From positions 62,001-126,000 of the forward strand of contig NZ_FNDR01000016.1 of the NCBI RefSeq assembly GCF_900099805.1: a stretch of DNA of 64,000 nt, in the 5' to 3' direction. Of the stretch, positions 51,528-59,688 are shown piece after piece. Under the pieces are notes generated by a model, which did no database searches, was not told the DNA's origin, and saw nothing but the letters and a program-made list of their open reading frames with translations. The stretch is from Variovorax sp. OV700. GTDB lineage: Bacteria; Pseudomonadota; Gammaproteobacteria; Burkholderiales; Burkholderiaceae_C. Positions within the stretch are counted from its first letter, which is position 1. Each line of letters begins with the position of its first letter. Position numbers and translations under genes: made by a program.

Positions 51528-52703
51528 TCAATAAACGATGGATTCAAACAATGGCGTCGAGGTGCGAATGCGCGCCCAACCCAGTGGGGTCATGTCGATC
51601 GACCGGAACTCTCCGGCCGTGATCAGTTCTGCAACCCCTCTGCCGACAGCTGGCGCGTGCATGACGCCATGGCCGGAAAACCCCGTCGCGAAGATGAGGT
51701 TGGTCAACTCGTCATGAGCACCGACGACGCCGTTGTGATCGAGCGTGTTGACTTCATAGTGTCCAGCCCACGCCCGGTTCAGGCGCAGCTCTTCCATGGC
51801 CGGAATGCGCTTGGCAAGCAACGGCCAGAACAACTCATCCATCAACTCGTGATGAGGTTCGAAGTCTCCATCGGCGTCCACGTCGATCTCGACCGGCGGC
51901 TGGATGCCTCCGATGTAACCTTCCCCTTCAGGCCGGACCCAGATGCCGCTCGAGTCGAACAGCATCGGAAAATCGTTCGACCTGAAAGGCGTCTTGAAGG
52001 AGAACACCGTGCGTTTCTTCGGCACGACCGGCAGCCCGATTCCCAACGACGCGGCCAGACGCCCGGACAGCGCCCCTGCGGCCAGAACGCAGAAGTCGCA
52101 CGCCAGCGAGTCTCCGTTCGACAACTCGACCCCGGTGACTCTCGCGCCATCTGTCTTGAACGCGTTGGCCGCTGCTTCCACATAGTCCACGCCAAGCCGG
52201 CGCGCCGCGCGACGCACCTCGGAGAGCAGGCTCCAGGCATCGAACCAGCCTTCGTGCTGGACACCCAGCGTTCCAATGCCAACGTCGTCGAAGTTGATGC
52301 CCGGAAAGCGCGCACCGAGTTCATCGGGGTCAAGCACCCGGATGTCCGCGCCGTTGCTGCGCTGCATCCTGACGGCTTCTATGCGCTCGGCGACTTGATC
52401 GTGGCCTCCGAGGATCAGGTAGCCTTTTTCCCGATACCCGATGTCTGCCTCATCCCCGAACACGGCCTTGATGTTGCGGAACATATGAGCGCCGAAAAGG
52501 CTCATCTGGATGTTCGTGGCCGTTCCGAACTGGGTTCGTATCGAGGCAGCGGAAAGGGCCGTCGAAGAAAACTGGTACGACGCATCTTTCTCCACGACGG
52601 TGATCCGTCCCGTGAAGCCAGCCTTGCGCAGCGACCAGGCACAGAAGCTGCCGATGATGGCACCACCAACGATGACAACCCGGGCTGAATTTGCCAATGA
52701 CAT
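51528..52703 (-). CDS. FAD-dependent amino-acid/amine oxidoreductase (DAO family)
   Basis: The 391-residue product has an N-terminal FAD-binding motif VIVGGAIIGSFCAWSLRKAGF, then VEKD for ribose binding, the DAO-type VLAAGALSGRLA and a C-terminal FATGFSGHGVMHAPAVGRGVAELI. Family members oxidise D-amino acids, sarcosine, glycine, proline or related imino acids. Next to 5-oxoprolinase, an N-containing ring substrate or proline derivative is plausible, but not shown. It stands 12 bases upstream of the SDR gene. Confidence 0.9.
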   Translation of the reverse strand: MSLANSARVVIVGGAIIGSFCAWSLRKAGFTGRITVVEKDASYQFSSTALSAASIRTQFGTATNIQMSLFGAHMFRNIKAVFGDEADIGYREKGYLILGGHDQVAERIEAVRMQRSNGADIRVLDPDELGARFPGINFDDVGIGTLGVQHEGWFDAWSLLSEVRRAARRLGVDYVEAAANAFKTDGARVTGVELSNGDSLACDFCVLAAGALSGRLAASLGIGLPVVPKKRTVFSFKTPFRSNDFPMLFDSSGIWVRPEGEGYIGGIQPPVEIDVDADGDFEPHHELMDELFWPLLAKRIPAMEELRLNRAWAGHYEVNTLDHNGVVGAHDELTNLIFATGFSGHGVMHAPAVGRGVAELITAGEFRSIDMTPLGWARIRTSTPLFESIVY

Positions 52704-52737
52704 GATCGATCAGTCAACGATTCGCTGAACAGCGCCT

Positions 52738-53556
52738 TCAAACACTGGCCGGCATCACGCTCGGCGACTGCCGTTGCGCGAACGTCGACGCCGATTCCTC
52801 GAACGCCTGCCCGGCAAGCGGGTTCCACTGCACACCCGACCGCGCGGCGACACCCGGCTTGAGCCGCTGCGACTCGTCGTAGTCGCTCCAGGGATGAAAG
52901 AACAGCGGCTCGACTTGGTCGATGTTGCGCAAGCGCTCGGCATACGCATCGAGGTAGGACTGCCGCTCCTGCTGCGGCACGCGCGCAGGCATCCACGCGG
53001 CGAAGGGCGGCAGCACGGTGAATCCGGTGTAGCCCAGGATCCCGTTGTGAATGGGCCAAAGCACATGATGAAGATCGCCATCGATGCCGTTGGGCTCGTA
53101 GAGCGTAGACGCCGTTCCTGTCGTGATGCTGAGCATCGCGCGCTTGCCCTTGAAATGCCCGGTTTCGTATTTGCGCCCTGCCGAGTAGGCGAAGCCCCGG
53201 CTGAGAACGCGGTCGACCCACCCCTTGAGGATGGCGGGCATAGAAAACCACCAGACCGGAAATTGCAGCAGCACGAAGTCGGCAGCCGTGACCTTGGCCT
53301 GCTCGGCCACCACGTCCGGGCTCTGCCCGCCGGTGGCAAATGCATGTTCCTGCTCCCTGGAAAGATCCAGGTAGTCGGCGTTCGCACGTTCGCCCTCGAA
53401 GTCGGCGGGCCCCAGCGCCGGATTCCAGCCCATGCGGTAGAGGTCGCTGACGACGACCGTATGGCCCATTCGCTCAAGCTCGCGAATGGCGACGTCTTTC
53501 AGCGCTACATTGAAAGATGCAGGCTCGGGGTGGGCATAAACGATCAGACAGTTCAT
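52738..53556 (-). CDS. Flavodoxin-fold NAD(P)H:quinone oxidoreductase
   Basis: The 272-residue product belongs to the NQO1/MdaB/KefF family: MNCLIVYAHPEPASFNVALKD (flavin phosphate loop), DFVLLQFPVWWFSMPAILKGWVDRVLSRGFAY and TTGTASTLYEPNGIDGD. Such enzymes reduce quinones or nitro compounds with FMN or FAD and protect against redox stress. It sits between the AraC-type regulator and the oxidase operon in the same direction, with a 34-base gap to the FAD enzyme. Confidence 0.9.
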   Translation of the reverse strand: MNCLIVYAHPEPASFNVALKDVAIRELERMGHTVVVSDLYRMGWNPALGPADFEGERANADYLDLSREQEHAFATGGQSPDVVAEQAKVTAADFVLLQFPVWWFSMPAILKGWVDRVLSRGFAYSAGRKYETGHFKGKRAMLSITTGTASTLYEPNGIDGDLHHVLWPIHNGILGYTGFTVLPPFAAWMPARVPQQERQSYLDAYAERLRNIDQVEPLFFHPWSDYDESQRLKPGVAARSGVQWNPLAGQAFEESASTFAQRQSPSVMPASV

Positions 53557-53589
53557 GCCGGAAATTCTGCGCGCGAGAGTCAGGCGCAG

Positions 53590-54360
53590 CTAGAACGCAC
53601 GACGCACCTGGTTGCGGTTTTCTGCATAGTCGAGACGCGAAGCACGGTACTGCGCCGGCGTCATGTTCGTCGCCACCTTGAACTGGCGCGAAAAGGCGCT
53701 GTGATCTGCGTAGCCGCACGCCGCGGCCACGTTCGTGATGGACGCCGACGTTTCCTCCAGCATCTGGCATGCCTTGTCGATGCGTTTTTTCATCAGCAGC
53801 TGTTTCGGGGTCACGTGGAAAACCTCGAGCACCAGGCGCCCGAGCGTGTCCATCGATACCGACGCATGGTCCGCTGCCTCGGCGATCAGGACCGATCGAT
53901 CAAGGCCCTCGTCGATGAAGTCCAGAAACCTCTTCAGCCGGCGGTAGCTGTGATGGCGTTCGTTGGGGCGGGGCAAGTCGCGTGACAACCCGGCCAGCCC
54001 GACGATGCGGTTGTCGGCATCCAGCAGGGGGAACTTGGAGCTGAGGCACCAGTACCGGTCGCCGCGGTAAGTCTGGTACAGGCGCAACAGCTCGCGGATC
54101 GGACGACCGCTGCCAATGACTTCGAGGTCTTGCGCCACCGTGCTCACGCCGGTAACCGGGAACAGCTGGTCCGCAGTCTTTCCGGCGACGCTCTCGCCGC
54201 CCTGCAGGCCGGCCCGGTCAATCAAGGTCTGGTTCGCCCAAAGGTAGCGGCCCTGCTCGTCTTTGACGTAGAACAGCACGTCAGGCAGCCTGTCGAAAAG
54301 CGTTTCGACCAGCCCGGGCGTTCGCGTGAGCCACTCCTGTACCTGCTCGTCCAGTCGCAT
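53590..54360 (-). CDS. PAS-domain AraC-family transcription regulator
   Basis: The 256-residue product has an N-terminal PAS-like sensor (residues about 15-125: LFDRLPDVLFYVKDEQGRYLWANQTLIDRAGL, YWCLSSKFPLLDADNRIVGLAGLSRDL) and a C-terminal AraC HTH (LGRLVLEVFHVTPKQLLMKKRIDKACQMLEETSASITNVAAACGYADHSAFSRQFKVATNMTPAQYR). It is the most upstream gene of the minus-strand metabolic set and is the likely activator of the oxidoreductase and pxp genes. The ligand is unknown. Confidence 0.9.
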   Translation of the reverse strand: MRLDEQVQEWLTRTPGLVETLFDRLPDVLFYVKDEQGRYLWANQTLIDRAGLQGGESVAGKTADQLFPVTGVSTVAQDLEVIGSGRPIRELLRLYQTYRGDRYWCLSSKFPLLDADNRIVGLAGLSRDLPRPNERHHSYRRLKRFLDFIDEGLDRSVLIAEAADHASVSMDTLGRLVLEVFHVTPKQLLMKKRIDKACQMLEETSASITNVAAACGYADHSAFSRQFKVATNMTPAQYRASRLDYAENRNQVRRAF

Positions 54361-54710
54361 CCGGTTTCCTTGCTCGATACCCTAATTTGCTTGGCGCCTA
54401 GTCAAAGCTGACCAAATGTCTGCCGCGTTAGTCTGTGAATTACACAGTCGACCCGTTGCGAGCGTTCGACGTTGGTCTGCTGGTGGCGGCTATGCAGCGA
54501 TTGCGGTCTGTCGTGCGTCTGCAATTGACGTCCGTTTCTTGCTAGTGAACTGCCCTTCAACGCGGCTGCTCCGACTGCCAGCGGGAAGAAAAGCTGGCCA
54601 CAAAAGCCGGGGCGATTCAGTTCGCCCTGTGCTGTTAGCCTTACATGGTCGGCAGGGCCTCTGCCACGCCAACTCCGGCCATCGTGCCCAATTTTAGAAG
54701 TGAACTCACT
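54361..54710. other. Intergenic region before the DUF1993 gene
   Basis: About 350 bases without a supported gene. It contains the first 43-bp repeat (54462-54504) and, near its end, presumably the promoter and the GAAGTGAACTC ribosome site of the DUF1993 gene. Open frames here are short and show no family motif. Confidence 0.6.
54462..54504 (+). repeat. 43-bp direct repeat, left copy
   Basis: GCGTTCGACGTTGGTCTGCT and the following 23 bases (to 54504) recur at 55283-55325 in the same orientation with only two differences (41 of 43). The two copies bracket the DUF1993 gene. Confidence 0.9.
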
Positions 54711-55220
54711 ATGACCAGCCCGCTGTACAACGCCTCCGTTCCCGTCATGCAGCAGATGCTGCGCGCCCTGTCCGACGTGCTCAAGAAGGCCGAAGACCAC
54801 ACGACGCAAAAAAATATCGATCCAAATGCGCTGCTGCAGGCGCGGCTGTTCCCTGACATGTTTCCGCTAGTACGTCAGGTACAGATCGCCGCAGACTTCT
54901 CCAAGGGCATTGCCTCCCGCCTGGCTGGTGCCGAGGTGCCGTCCTGGCCCGACACTGAGGTCAGCTTCGCCGACCTGCAAGCGTTGATCGCCAAAGCTTT
55001 GGCCCATATCGGCTCCTTCAAGTCTGAGCAATTTGATTCCAGCGAGAGCCGCGAGATCGTATTGCGCCCCGGCACCCCCAAGGAAAAGAAGCTGACCGCA
55101 GGCGCATATCTTCTGCACTATGGACTGCCACAGTTTTTCTTCCACGTGACCACCACCTATGCCATCTTGCGCCACAACGGTATTGAGATCGGCAAGCGCG
55201 ACTACATGGGTGCCTACTAA
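54711..55220 (+). CDS. DUF1993 family protein
   Basis: The 169-residue product has DUF1993 features: SPLYNASVPVMQQMLRALSDVLKKAEDH, ARLFPDMFPLVRQVQIAADFSKGIASRLAGAEVPSWPDTE and a C-terminal FFFHVTTTYAILRHNGIEIGKRDYMG with the conserved His that fits a DinB-like four-helix fold. Function is unknown. ATG 54711 is the start expected for the family. The gene stands alone between two 43-bp direct repeats and looks like a separately acquired unit. Confidence 0.9.
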   Translation: MTSPLYNASVPVMQQMLRALSDVLKKAEDHTTQKNIDPNALLQARLFPDMFPLVRQVQIAADFSKGIASRLAGAEVPSWPDTEVSFADLQALIAKALAHIGSFKSEQFDSSESREIVLRPGTPKEKKLTAGAYLLHYGLPQFFFHVTTTYAILRHNGIEIGKRDYMGAY

Positions 55221-55508
55221 CCCAAGACAGACAGGAGTTCAGCCACTCTGGCCACTGCCGCTCGATAGCAACTAAAGCCTCCGCGTTCGACGTTGGCCTG
55301 CTGATGGCGGCTATGCAGCGATTGCTGCCGGTGATGTCGGCCCCCTGAGTTCACGGTCTTGGCCATGCAGCGCTCATTCATGCGCCAGTGTCATCTCGGA
55401 CCCAGTGGCCGGTTTCAACGGACCGCTGACCTGGCCAGCCAGCCGGTACGTTCACGACGCCTGAACGTCTGCTGACCTCGGCCAATTCGGCGTGATCATG
55501 CTTGCGGC
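55221..55508. other. Intergenic region after the DUF1993 gene
   Basis: About 290 bases. It holds the second 43-bp repeat copy (55283-55325) and otherwise nothing I can support. The sequence style resembles 54420-54640 rather than coding DNA. Confidence 0.6.
55283..55325 (+). repeat. 43-bp direct repeat, right copy
   Basis: This is the partner of 54462-54504, 821 bp apart, with two substitutions. Similar orientation and the gene between them suggest a cassette or an insertion unit, or a dispersed extragenic repeat family. Confidence 0.9.
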
Positions 55509-55991
55509 TTAATGAACCCGCAGCACCTCAAACTGCCGTCGGGTTAGAGCCACCTGTATTGACACCTCATCACCCTCGCACTTGCCCAGCATGGCCCTGC
55601 CCAAAGGTGCTTCGCTGCTGATGACCTGAACGAGCTGAGCGCCGCTGACCAACGTCATGCTGCCCCCATTCGGACCGAGGAAAAGCTGTTGCTGCTTGTC
55701 GTCGGAATCGACTAGGCAGACCAGCGCGCCGCGCTGTATACCTTTGCTGGCGTCGTAGGGACGCGGGCGGAATTGGCGCCAATTGGCCATCGCCTGGCGG
55801 ATCGCTTCGGCGCGCCGAGCTTGGCCCGTGGCCAAGTAGGCGGCTTCGAGTCCCAATGTGTCGTATTTGTTTTCGGCGATGTTCTCTTCGTGAGTCGCCG
55901 TTTCATGGGCCGCCCGCACCGCCTGCTCGGCTTGCAGCAGGTCTTCAGCGAGCCGTTCCAGCACCTGCTGTTGCAGCAAGAATTTATCCAT
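55509..55991 (-). CDS. GreA/GreB-family transcription factor
   Basis: The 160-residue product has an N-terminal helical part (LQQQVLERLAEDLLQAEQAVRAAHETATHEENIAENKYDTLGLEAAYLA) and a C-terminal GreA/GreB FKBP-like domain (GALVCLVDSDDKQQQLFLGPNGG, VQVISSEAPLGRAMLGKCEGDEVSI). Such proteins bind the RNA polymerase secondary channel. The coiled coil is shorter than in GreA, and the acidic tip residues (HEENIAE) seem shifted, so it may be a regulator rather than a cleavage factor. It is a single gene on the minus strand. Confidence 0.85.
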   Translation of the reverse strand: MDKFLLQQQVLERLAEDLLQAEQAVRAAHETATHEENIAENKYDTLGLEAAYLATGQARRAEAIRQAMANWRQFRPRPYDASKGIQRGALVCLVDSDDKQQQLFLGPNGGSMTLVSGAQLVQVISSEAPLGRAMLGKCEGDEVSIQVALTRRQFEVLRVH

Positions 55992-56402
55992 GACGAAAGG
56001 TCGGCATCTCGAGCAAGCGGTGGTAGGTTTTGAATATGAAGGGCTCCAGAACCCTTCGACGCTTATGTTGGCTGCAGGTTAACTTCAGCTTTGGGCCACC
56101 CGCGCCGTTCGCTGCCTGGTGTCGAACGGCAGCAGACAGTCTCAAGCTGACTATGGAACTACATCTGACAGGTAGACGGAAAAACCTGACTGGCAGCCCA
56201 AGAGATCTGAATCCTCAACGGGCAGGCTTCAGCGTGAACTGGCGGCCGAGGTTCACTTGACGGCATGAGGGAAAACGTTGGATGCTGGATTTGTCGCGCT
56301 GCAGTAATTTCTAATCGCCTCTTGGTCTGGAGGCGCTGTTAATGGAACAGTTACTGCACAATCCCTCGGAAGCACCCGGACCGATGCGGAGGTAGGCGCA
56401 AT
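55992..56402. other. Intergenic region between the GreA/B-like gene and the tRNA terminator
   Basis: About 410 bases. The open frame at 56030-56260 shows no family features and unusual composition, and I regard it as noise. No integrase, inverted repeat ends or copy of the tRNA 3' end was found here. Confidence 0.55.
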
Positions 56403-56439
56403 GAAAAAGCCCTAAGTAGTTGATTTACTTAGGGCTTTT
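56403..56439 (-). terminator. Rho-independent terminator downstream of tRNA-Phe
   Basis: AAAAGCCCTAAGTA and TTACTTAGGGCTTTT pair to a long stem with a short loop, and on the minus strand the stem is followed by a T-run. It lies 32 bases after the tRNA 3' end. The symmetric A and T flanks could also stop plus-strand transcription. Confidence 0.9.
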
Positions 56440-56470
56440 GGACTTACGCGGACAACCGCGAAAGTAATGT

Positions 56471-56546
56471 TGGTGGCCTGGGGCGGAATCGAACCACCGA
56501 CACGCGGATTTTCAATCCGCTGCTCTACCAACTGAGCTACCGGGCC
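56471..56546 (-). tRNA. tRNA-Phe (GAA anticodon)
   Basis: The 76-base cloverleaf on the minus strand begins GGCCCGGTAGCTCAGTTGGT, has the anticodon loop TTGAAAA with anticodon GAA, the T-arm GGTTCGATTCC and an encoded 3' CCA. Acceptor ends GGCC..GGCC pair. It lies just downstream of the ntrX-like gene and marks the boundary between core genes and the accessory region on its 3' side. Confidence 0.97.
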
Positions 56547-56564
56547 TTGGTGTGCAGCCTTAAA

Positions 56565-57266
56565 TTATACAGCGCTTCTGCGGCCTCTCGAAAGATCGAC
56601 TCCAAGTTGTTTGAGCTTGCGATAAAGATGGGTCCGCTCCAGCCCCGTCTTCTCGGCCACGCGAGTCATGGACCCGTTTTCCATGGCGAGGTGGAATTCG
56701 AAGTAGGCCTTCTCGAAGCCGTCGCGCGCATCGCGCAGCGGGCGGTCCAGGTCGAAGCTCTGGGTCGATTGCGGCCCGGCATCGGGCACCGGCACCGCCG
56801 CCAGGGAGGCCAGCAGCAGGCTGTCGCCCGTGGTGGTGATGGCGGCCGATGGATTGACGCCCGCGGCCGGGGGAACAACGCCCGCGGCTGCGCGCCTTGC
56901 GCTCTCGCGCGCGAGCCCCTGCTCCACGGCCTTGAGCAGCTTCTGCAGGGTGATGGGTTTTTCGAGGAATGCGAAAGCGCCGATGCGCGTTGCATCGACC
57001 GCCGTGTCGATGGTGGCATGGCCGCTCATCATGATGACGGGCATGCTCAAGAGCCCGGCCGTGGACCACTCCTTCAGGAGCGTGACGCCGTCCGTGTCGG
57101 GCATCCAGATGTCGAGCAGCACGAGGTCGGGTCGTGCGCGTTGCCGCGCGGCGCGTGCTTCGGCCGCGTTTTCGGCGAGCTCCACGTTGTGGCCTTCGTC
57201 ATTGAGAATTTCGAAGAGCAGGTCCCTGATGCCCAGCTCGTCATCGACCACGAGAATGTTTGCCAT
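56565..57266 (-). CDS. NtrX/RegA-like response regulator without AAA+ domain
   Basis: The 233-residue product has a receiver domain (ILVVDDELGIRDLLFEIL, phospho-acceptor Asp in LVLLDIWMPDTDG near residue 52, MSGHATIDTAV, KPITLQKLL) and a C-terminal Fis-type HTH (MENGSMTRVAEKTGLERTHLYRKLKQLGVDL). NtrX of other groups has a central sigma54-activating AAA+ domain. Here it is replaced by a linker rich in Ala/Pro, so it cannot act as a sigma54 activator. ATG 57266 begins MANILVV. The histidine kinase gene lies 91 bases upstream. Confidence 0.88.
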   Translation of the reverse strand: MANILVVDDELGIRDLLFEILNDEGHNVELAENAAEARAARQRARPDLVLLDIWMPDTDGVTLLKEWSTAGLLSMPVIMMSGHATIDTAVDATRIGAFAFLEKPITLQKLLKAVEQGLARESARRAAAGVVPPAAGVNPSAAITTTGDSLLLASLAAVPVPDAGPQSTQSFDLDRPLRDARDGFEKAYFEFHLAMENGSMTRVAEKTGLERTHLYRKLKQLGVDLSRGRRSAV

Positions 57267-57357
57267 GAGTGCTGCTTGTCTTGTGCGCTGGTATCTGAAT
57301 GATGTGTATGGGTCCGCCAGCCTATCCATCGCCTGGAGGCGATGGATTCTTTCGCGC

Positions 57358-59688
57358 TCAGGCGGCGGAAGACTTCGAATCTTCGGTGTGAGCGGCCGCT
57401 GCCTGCGACGCGCCTGCCAGCGCGAATGATAGCGAGACTTGCGCCCCTGCTACAGCCCCATCGACAACACGGTTGGAAAGCTCGATGCGCGCGCCGTGTT
57501 CGTCCGCGATCTTCTTGACCACGGCCAGCCCCAAGCCGGTACCTTTTGTCTTCGTGGTGACGTAGGGCTCGAAGGCGCGCTTGAGGATGTTTTCGGCAAA
57601 GCCGGGGCCGCTATCTTGCACGGTGAGGCGCACGCGCTGGCCCGAATCGCCGAGGCGGGTGCGAATGATGACTTCACCGGCACGCCCGGTGCTGCTGGCG
57701 GCGGCCTCGGCGGCGTCCTGGGCGTTCTGCAGCAGGTTGTGGATGACCTGGCGGATCTGCTGCGCGTCGCCGCGGATCGGCGGGCAGCGCTCGTCCAGTT
57801 CGGAGCGCAGCGCAATGGGGGCGTTGTCGACACCGTAGAGCTGAAGCACATCGACCAGCAGTGCATTGAGGTCGACCGGCTTGAGATCGGCCGCGGGCAG
57901 GCGGGCGTAGTCGCGGAACTCGTTGACCAGGCGCTTCATCGCGTCGACCTGGTCGACGATGGTCTTGACCGACTTGACCAGCACGGCCTGCTCGGACGGC
58001 GCGACCTTGCCGGAGAGCTTCATCTCCAGCCGCTCCGCAGAAAGCTGGATGGGTGTCAGCGGATTCTTGATTTCGTGCGCCAGGCGGCGCGCGACTTCGC
58101 CCCAGGCCTGGGCGCGCTGGGCCGAGACGATCTCGGAGATGTCGTCGAACACCAGCAGCCGGGCGGCACCGGGCAGCTCGGCGCCGCGCGCGACGATGTT
58201 GATGGCGCTGTCCTGCTGCGGCAGATCGATGCCGGTGGCGTGGAGCTCGAAGGCGTGCTGCCAGTGATCGAGGCCGTGCTGCAGGCGTTCGACCTGGAAT
58301 TCGTCGAACTGCTGCTGCACGCTGTTGCCGAAGTCGGCCAGCCCGGGCACCTGGGCGAGCGGCATGCCCTCGTAGGCTGCCAGCGGGGCGCGCAGCACGC
58401 GGGTGGCACCGGGGTTGGTGGACAGTATGGTGCCCTTGGCGTCGAGCACGATCACGCCTGAGGTCAGGTTGTCCAGAATGGTCTGCAGGTTGGCGCGGGC
58501 GGCGTCGAGCTGGCCCATGGTTTTTTCGACCGCGCCGCGGGCATCGGCCAACTGCTGGGTCATGACGGCAAAGGAACGCGTGAGGCCGCCCAGCTCGTCC
58601 TTTCCTTGCAGCACGGTGGTCGGCCGCAGGTCGCCGGCGGCCACCTGGCGAACGCCGTCGGCCAGCACGAGCAGCGGCCGGGCCAGCTGGTTGCCGAACA
58701 GCACCGCCAGCAGCACGGCGCCGAACACGGCCAGGAACAGGCTCAGCGTGAGGGTGCCGATGTACATCCGCCTGAGGCCTTCGCGAGCCAAGGCCCGCTC
58801 CTGGTATTCGCGGTTGGCCTCCTGCACGGCGAGCGCATTGGCCACCACGGCGGGCGGCAACGGCTGCGTGACCTGCAGAAAGCGCGGCGCGGTGTCGAAG
58901 TCGAACCCTGGGCGCTGCACCATGGCCAGCGCGCGCACGCTGGCGGGAGGCAGGGTGGTACCCGGCGGGGCCGTTTCGTCCAGGCCTTCGATGTGGGCGA
59001 TGGCGCGGTCGCCCCGCGCCTGCCGCAGCTGCTGGCTGGTCGGCCGCTCGGGGTTGAGCTGGAAGCGCGAGGTACCCGCGCTGGCGACGAGTTGCCCGGT
59101 GCCGGTCCAGAGCACCACGTCGGACGCCTGCAGCTGGTCGCGGATGCGCTCCAGAACCAGGCCGGCGCTCGCGTCGGGCACCTGCACCAGCTGCGCGCTG
59201 GCCGCGCGCGTCTTGGCGGCCAGGTCGTCGGAGAGCGAATCGAGCGTGGCGCGGCCCAGGTTCAGGCCGGCATCGAGCGCGCCTTCGACCTTGACGTCGA
59301 ACCAGCTCTCGATCGATCGTGCGACGAACTGGTAGGACACCACGTAGACCAGCGCGCCGGGCACGACGCCCACCAGCGCGAAGATGGCCGCCAGCTTGAT
59401 GAGCAGCCGACTGCCGAACTTGCCCTGGCGCAAGCGCCGCAACAGGCGGAAGGCGACCCAGCCGATCACCAGCACCAGCAGCACCGCCACCACCACGTTG
59501 ATGCCGAAAAGCCGTACGTAATAGCGCTCGTACAGTGCGCGGTTGTTGGTGGCTTGCGCCAGCAGGAACATCAGCACCAGGCCGATGGCAGTGACCAGCG
59601 CGGCGCCCACGCCCACGGCCCAGCGGATCGCGCGCGCGCGGCGTGCGGCGGGGCTGGCCGCTGCGCCGCTGCGCGGCTTGGTGCTCAC
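57358..59688 (-). CDS. NtrY-like sensor histidine kinase
   Basis: The 776-residue membrane kinase has three N-terminal membrane segments (residues about 20-45, 60-80, 93-115), a periplasmic sensor part and another membrane segment near 325-345. HAMP (LADGVRQVAAGDLRPTT) and PAS (NLTSGVIVLDAKGTILSTNPGATRVL) domains follow. The H-box is RRLAHEIKNPLTPIQLSAERL, and the catalytic motifs are NLLQNAQDA, DSGPGFAEN and GTGLGLAVVKKI. It should phosphorylate the adjacent response regulator. Its start overlaps the DUF4390 stop, so the pair follows rsmB in one operon. Confidence 0.92.
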   Translation of the reverse strand: MSTKPRSGAAASPAARRARAIRWAVGVGAALVTAIGLVLMFLLAQATNNRALYERYYVRLFGINVVVAVLLVLVIGWVAFRLLRRLRQGKFGSRLLIKLAAIFALVGVVPGALVYVVSYQFVARSIESWFDVKVEGALDAGLNLGRATLDSLSDDLAAKTRAASAQLVQVPDASAGLVLERIRDQLQASDVVLWTGTGQLVASAGTSRFQLNPERPTSQQLRQARGDRAIAHIEGLDETAPPGTTLPPASVRALAMVQRPGFDFDTAPRFLQVTQPLPPAVVANALAVQEANREYQERALAREGLRRMYIGTLTLSLFLAVFGAVLLAVLFGNQLARPLLVLADGVRQVAAGDLRPTTVLQGKDELGGLTRSFAVMTQQLADARGAVEKTMGQLDAARANLQTILDNLTSGVIVLDAKGTILSTNPGATRVLRAPLAAYEGMPLAQVPGLADFGNSVQQQFDEFQVERLQHGLDHWQHAFELHATGIDLPQQDSAINIVARGAELPGAARLLVFDDISEIVSAQRAQAWGEVARRLAHEIKNPLTPIQLSAERLEMKLSGKVAPSEQAVLVKSVKTIVDQVDAMKRLVNEFRDYARLPAADLKPVDLNALLVDVLQLYGVDNAPIALRSELDERCPPIRGDAQQIRQVIHNLLQNAQDAAEAAASSTGRAGEVIIRTRLGDSGQRVRLTVQDSGPGFAENILKRAFEPYVTTKTKGTGLGLAVVKKIADEHGARIELSNRVVDGAVAGAQVSLSFALAGASQAAAAHTEDSKSSAA

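Noticed and set aside
54420..55508. Integron cassette with attC sites
   Set aside because: The 43-bp repeats lack the paired GTTRRRY/RYYYAAC core sites and hairpin layout of attC.
56030..56260. Open frame of 76 codons in the intergenic region
   Set aside because: No family motif, poor start context and composition unlike the neighbouring genes.
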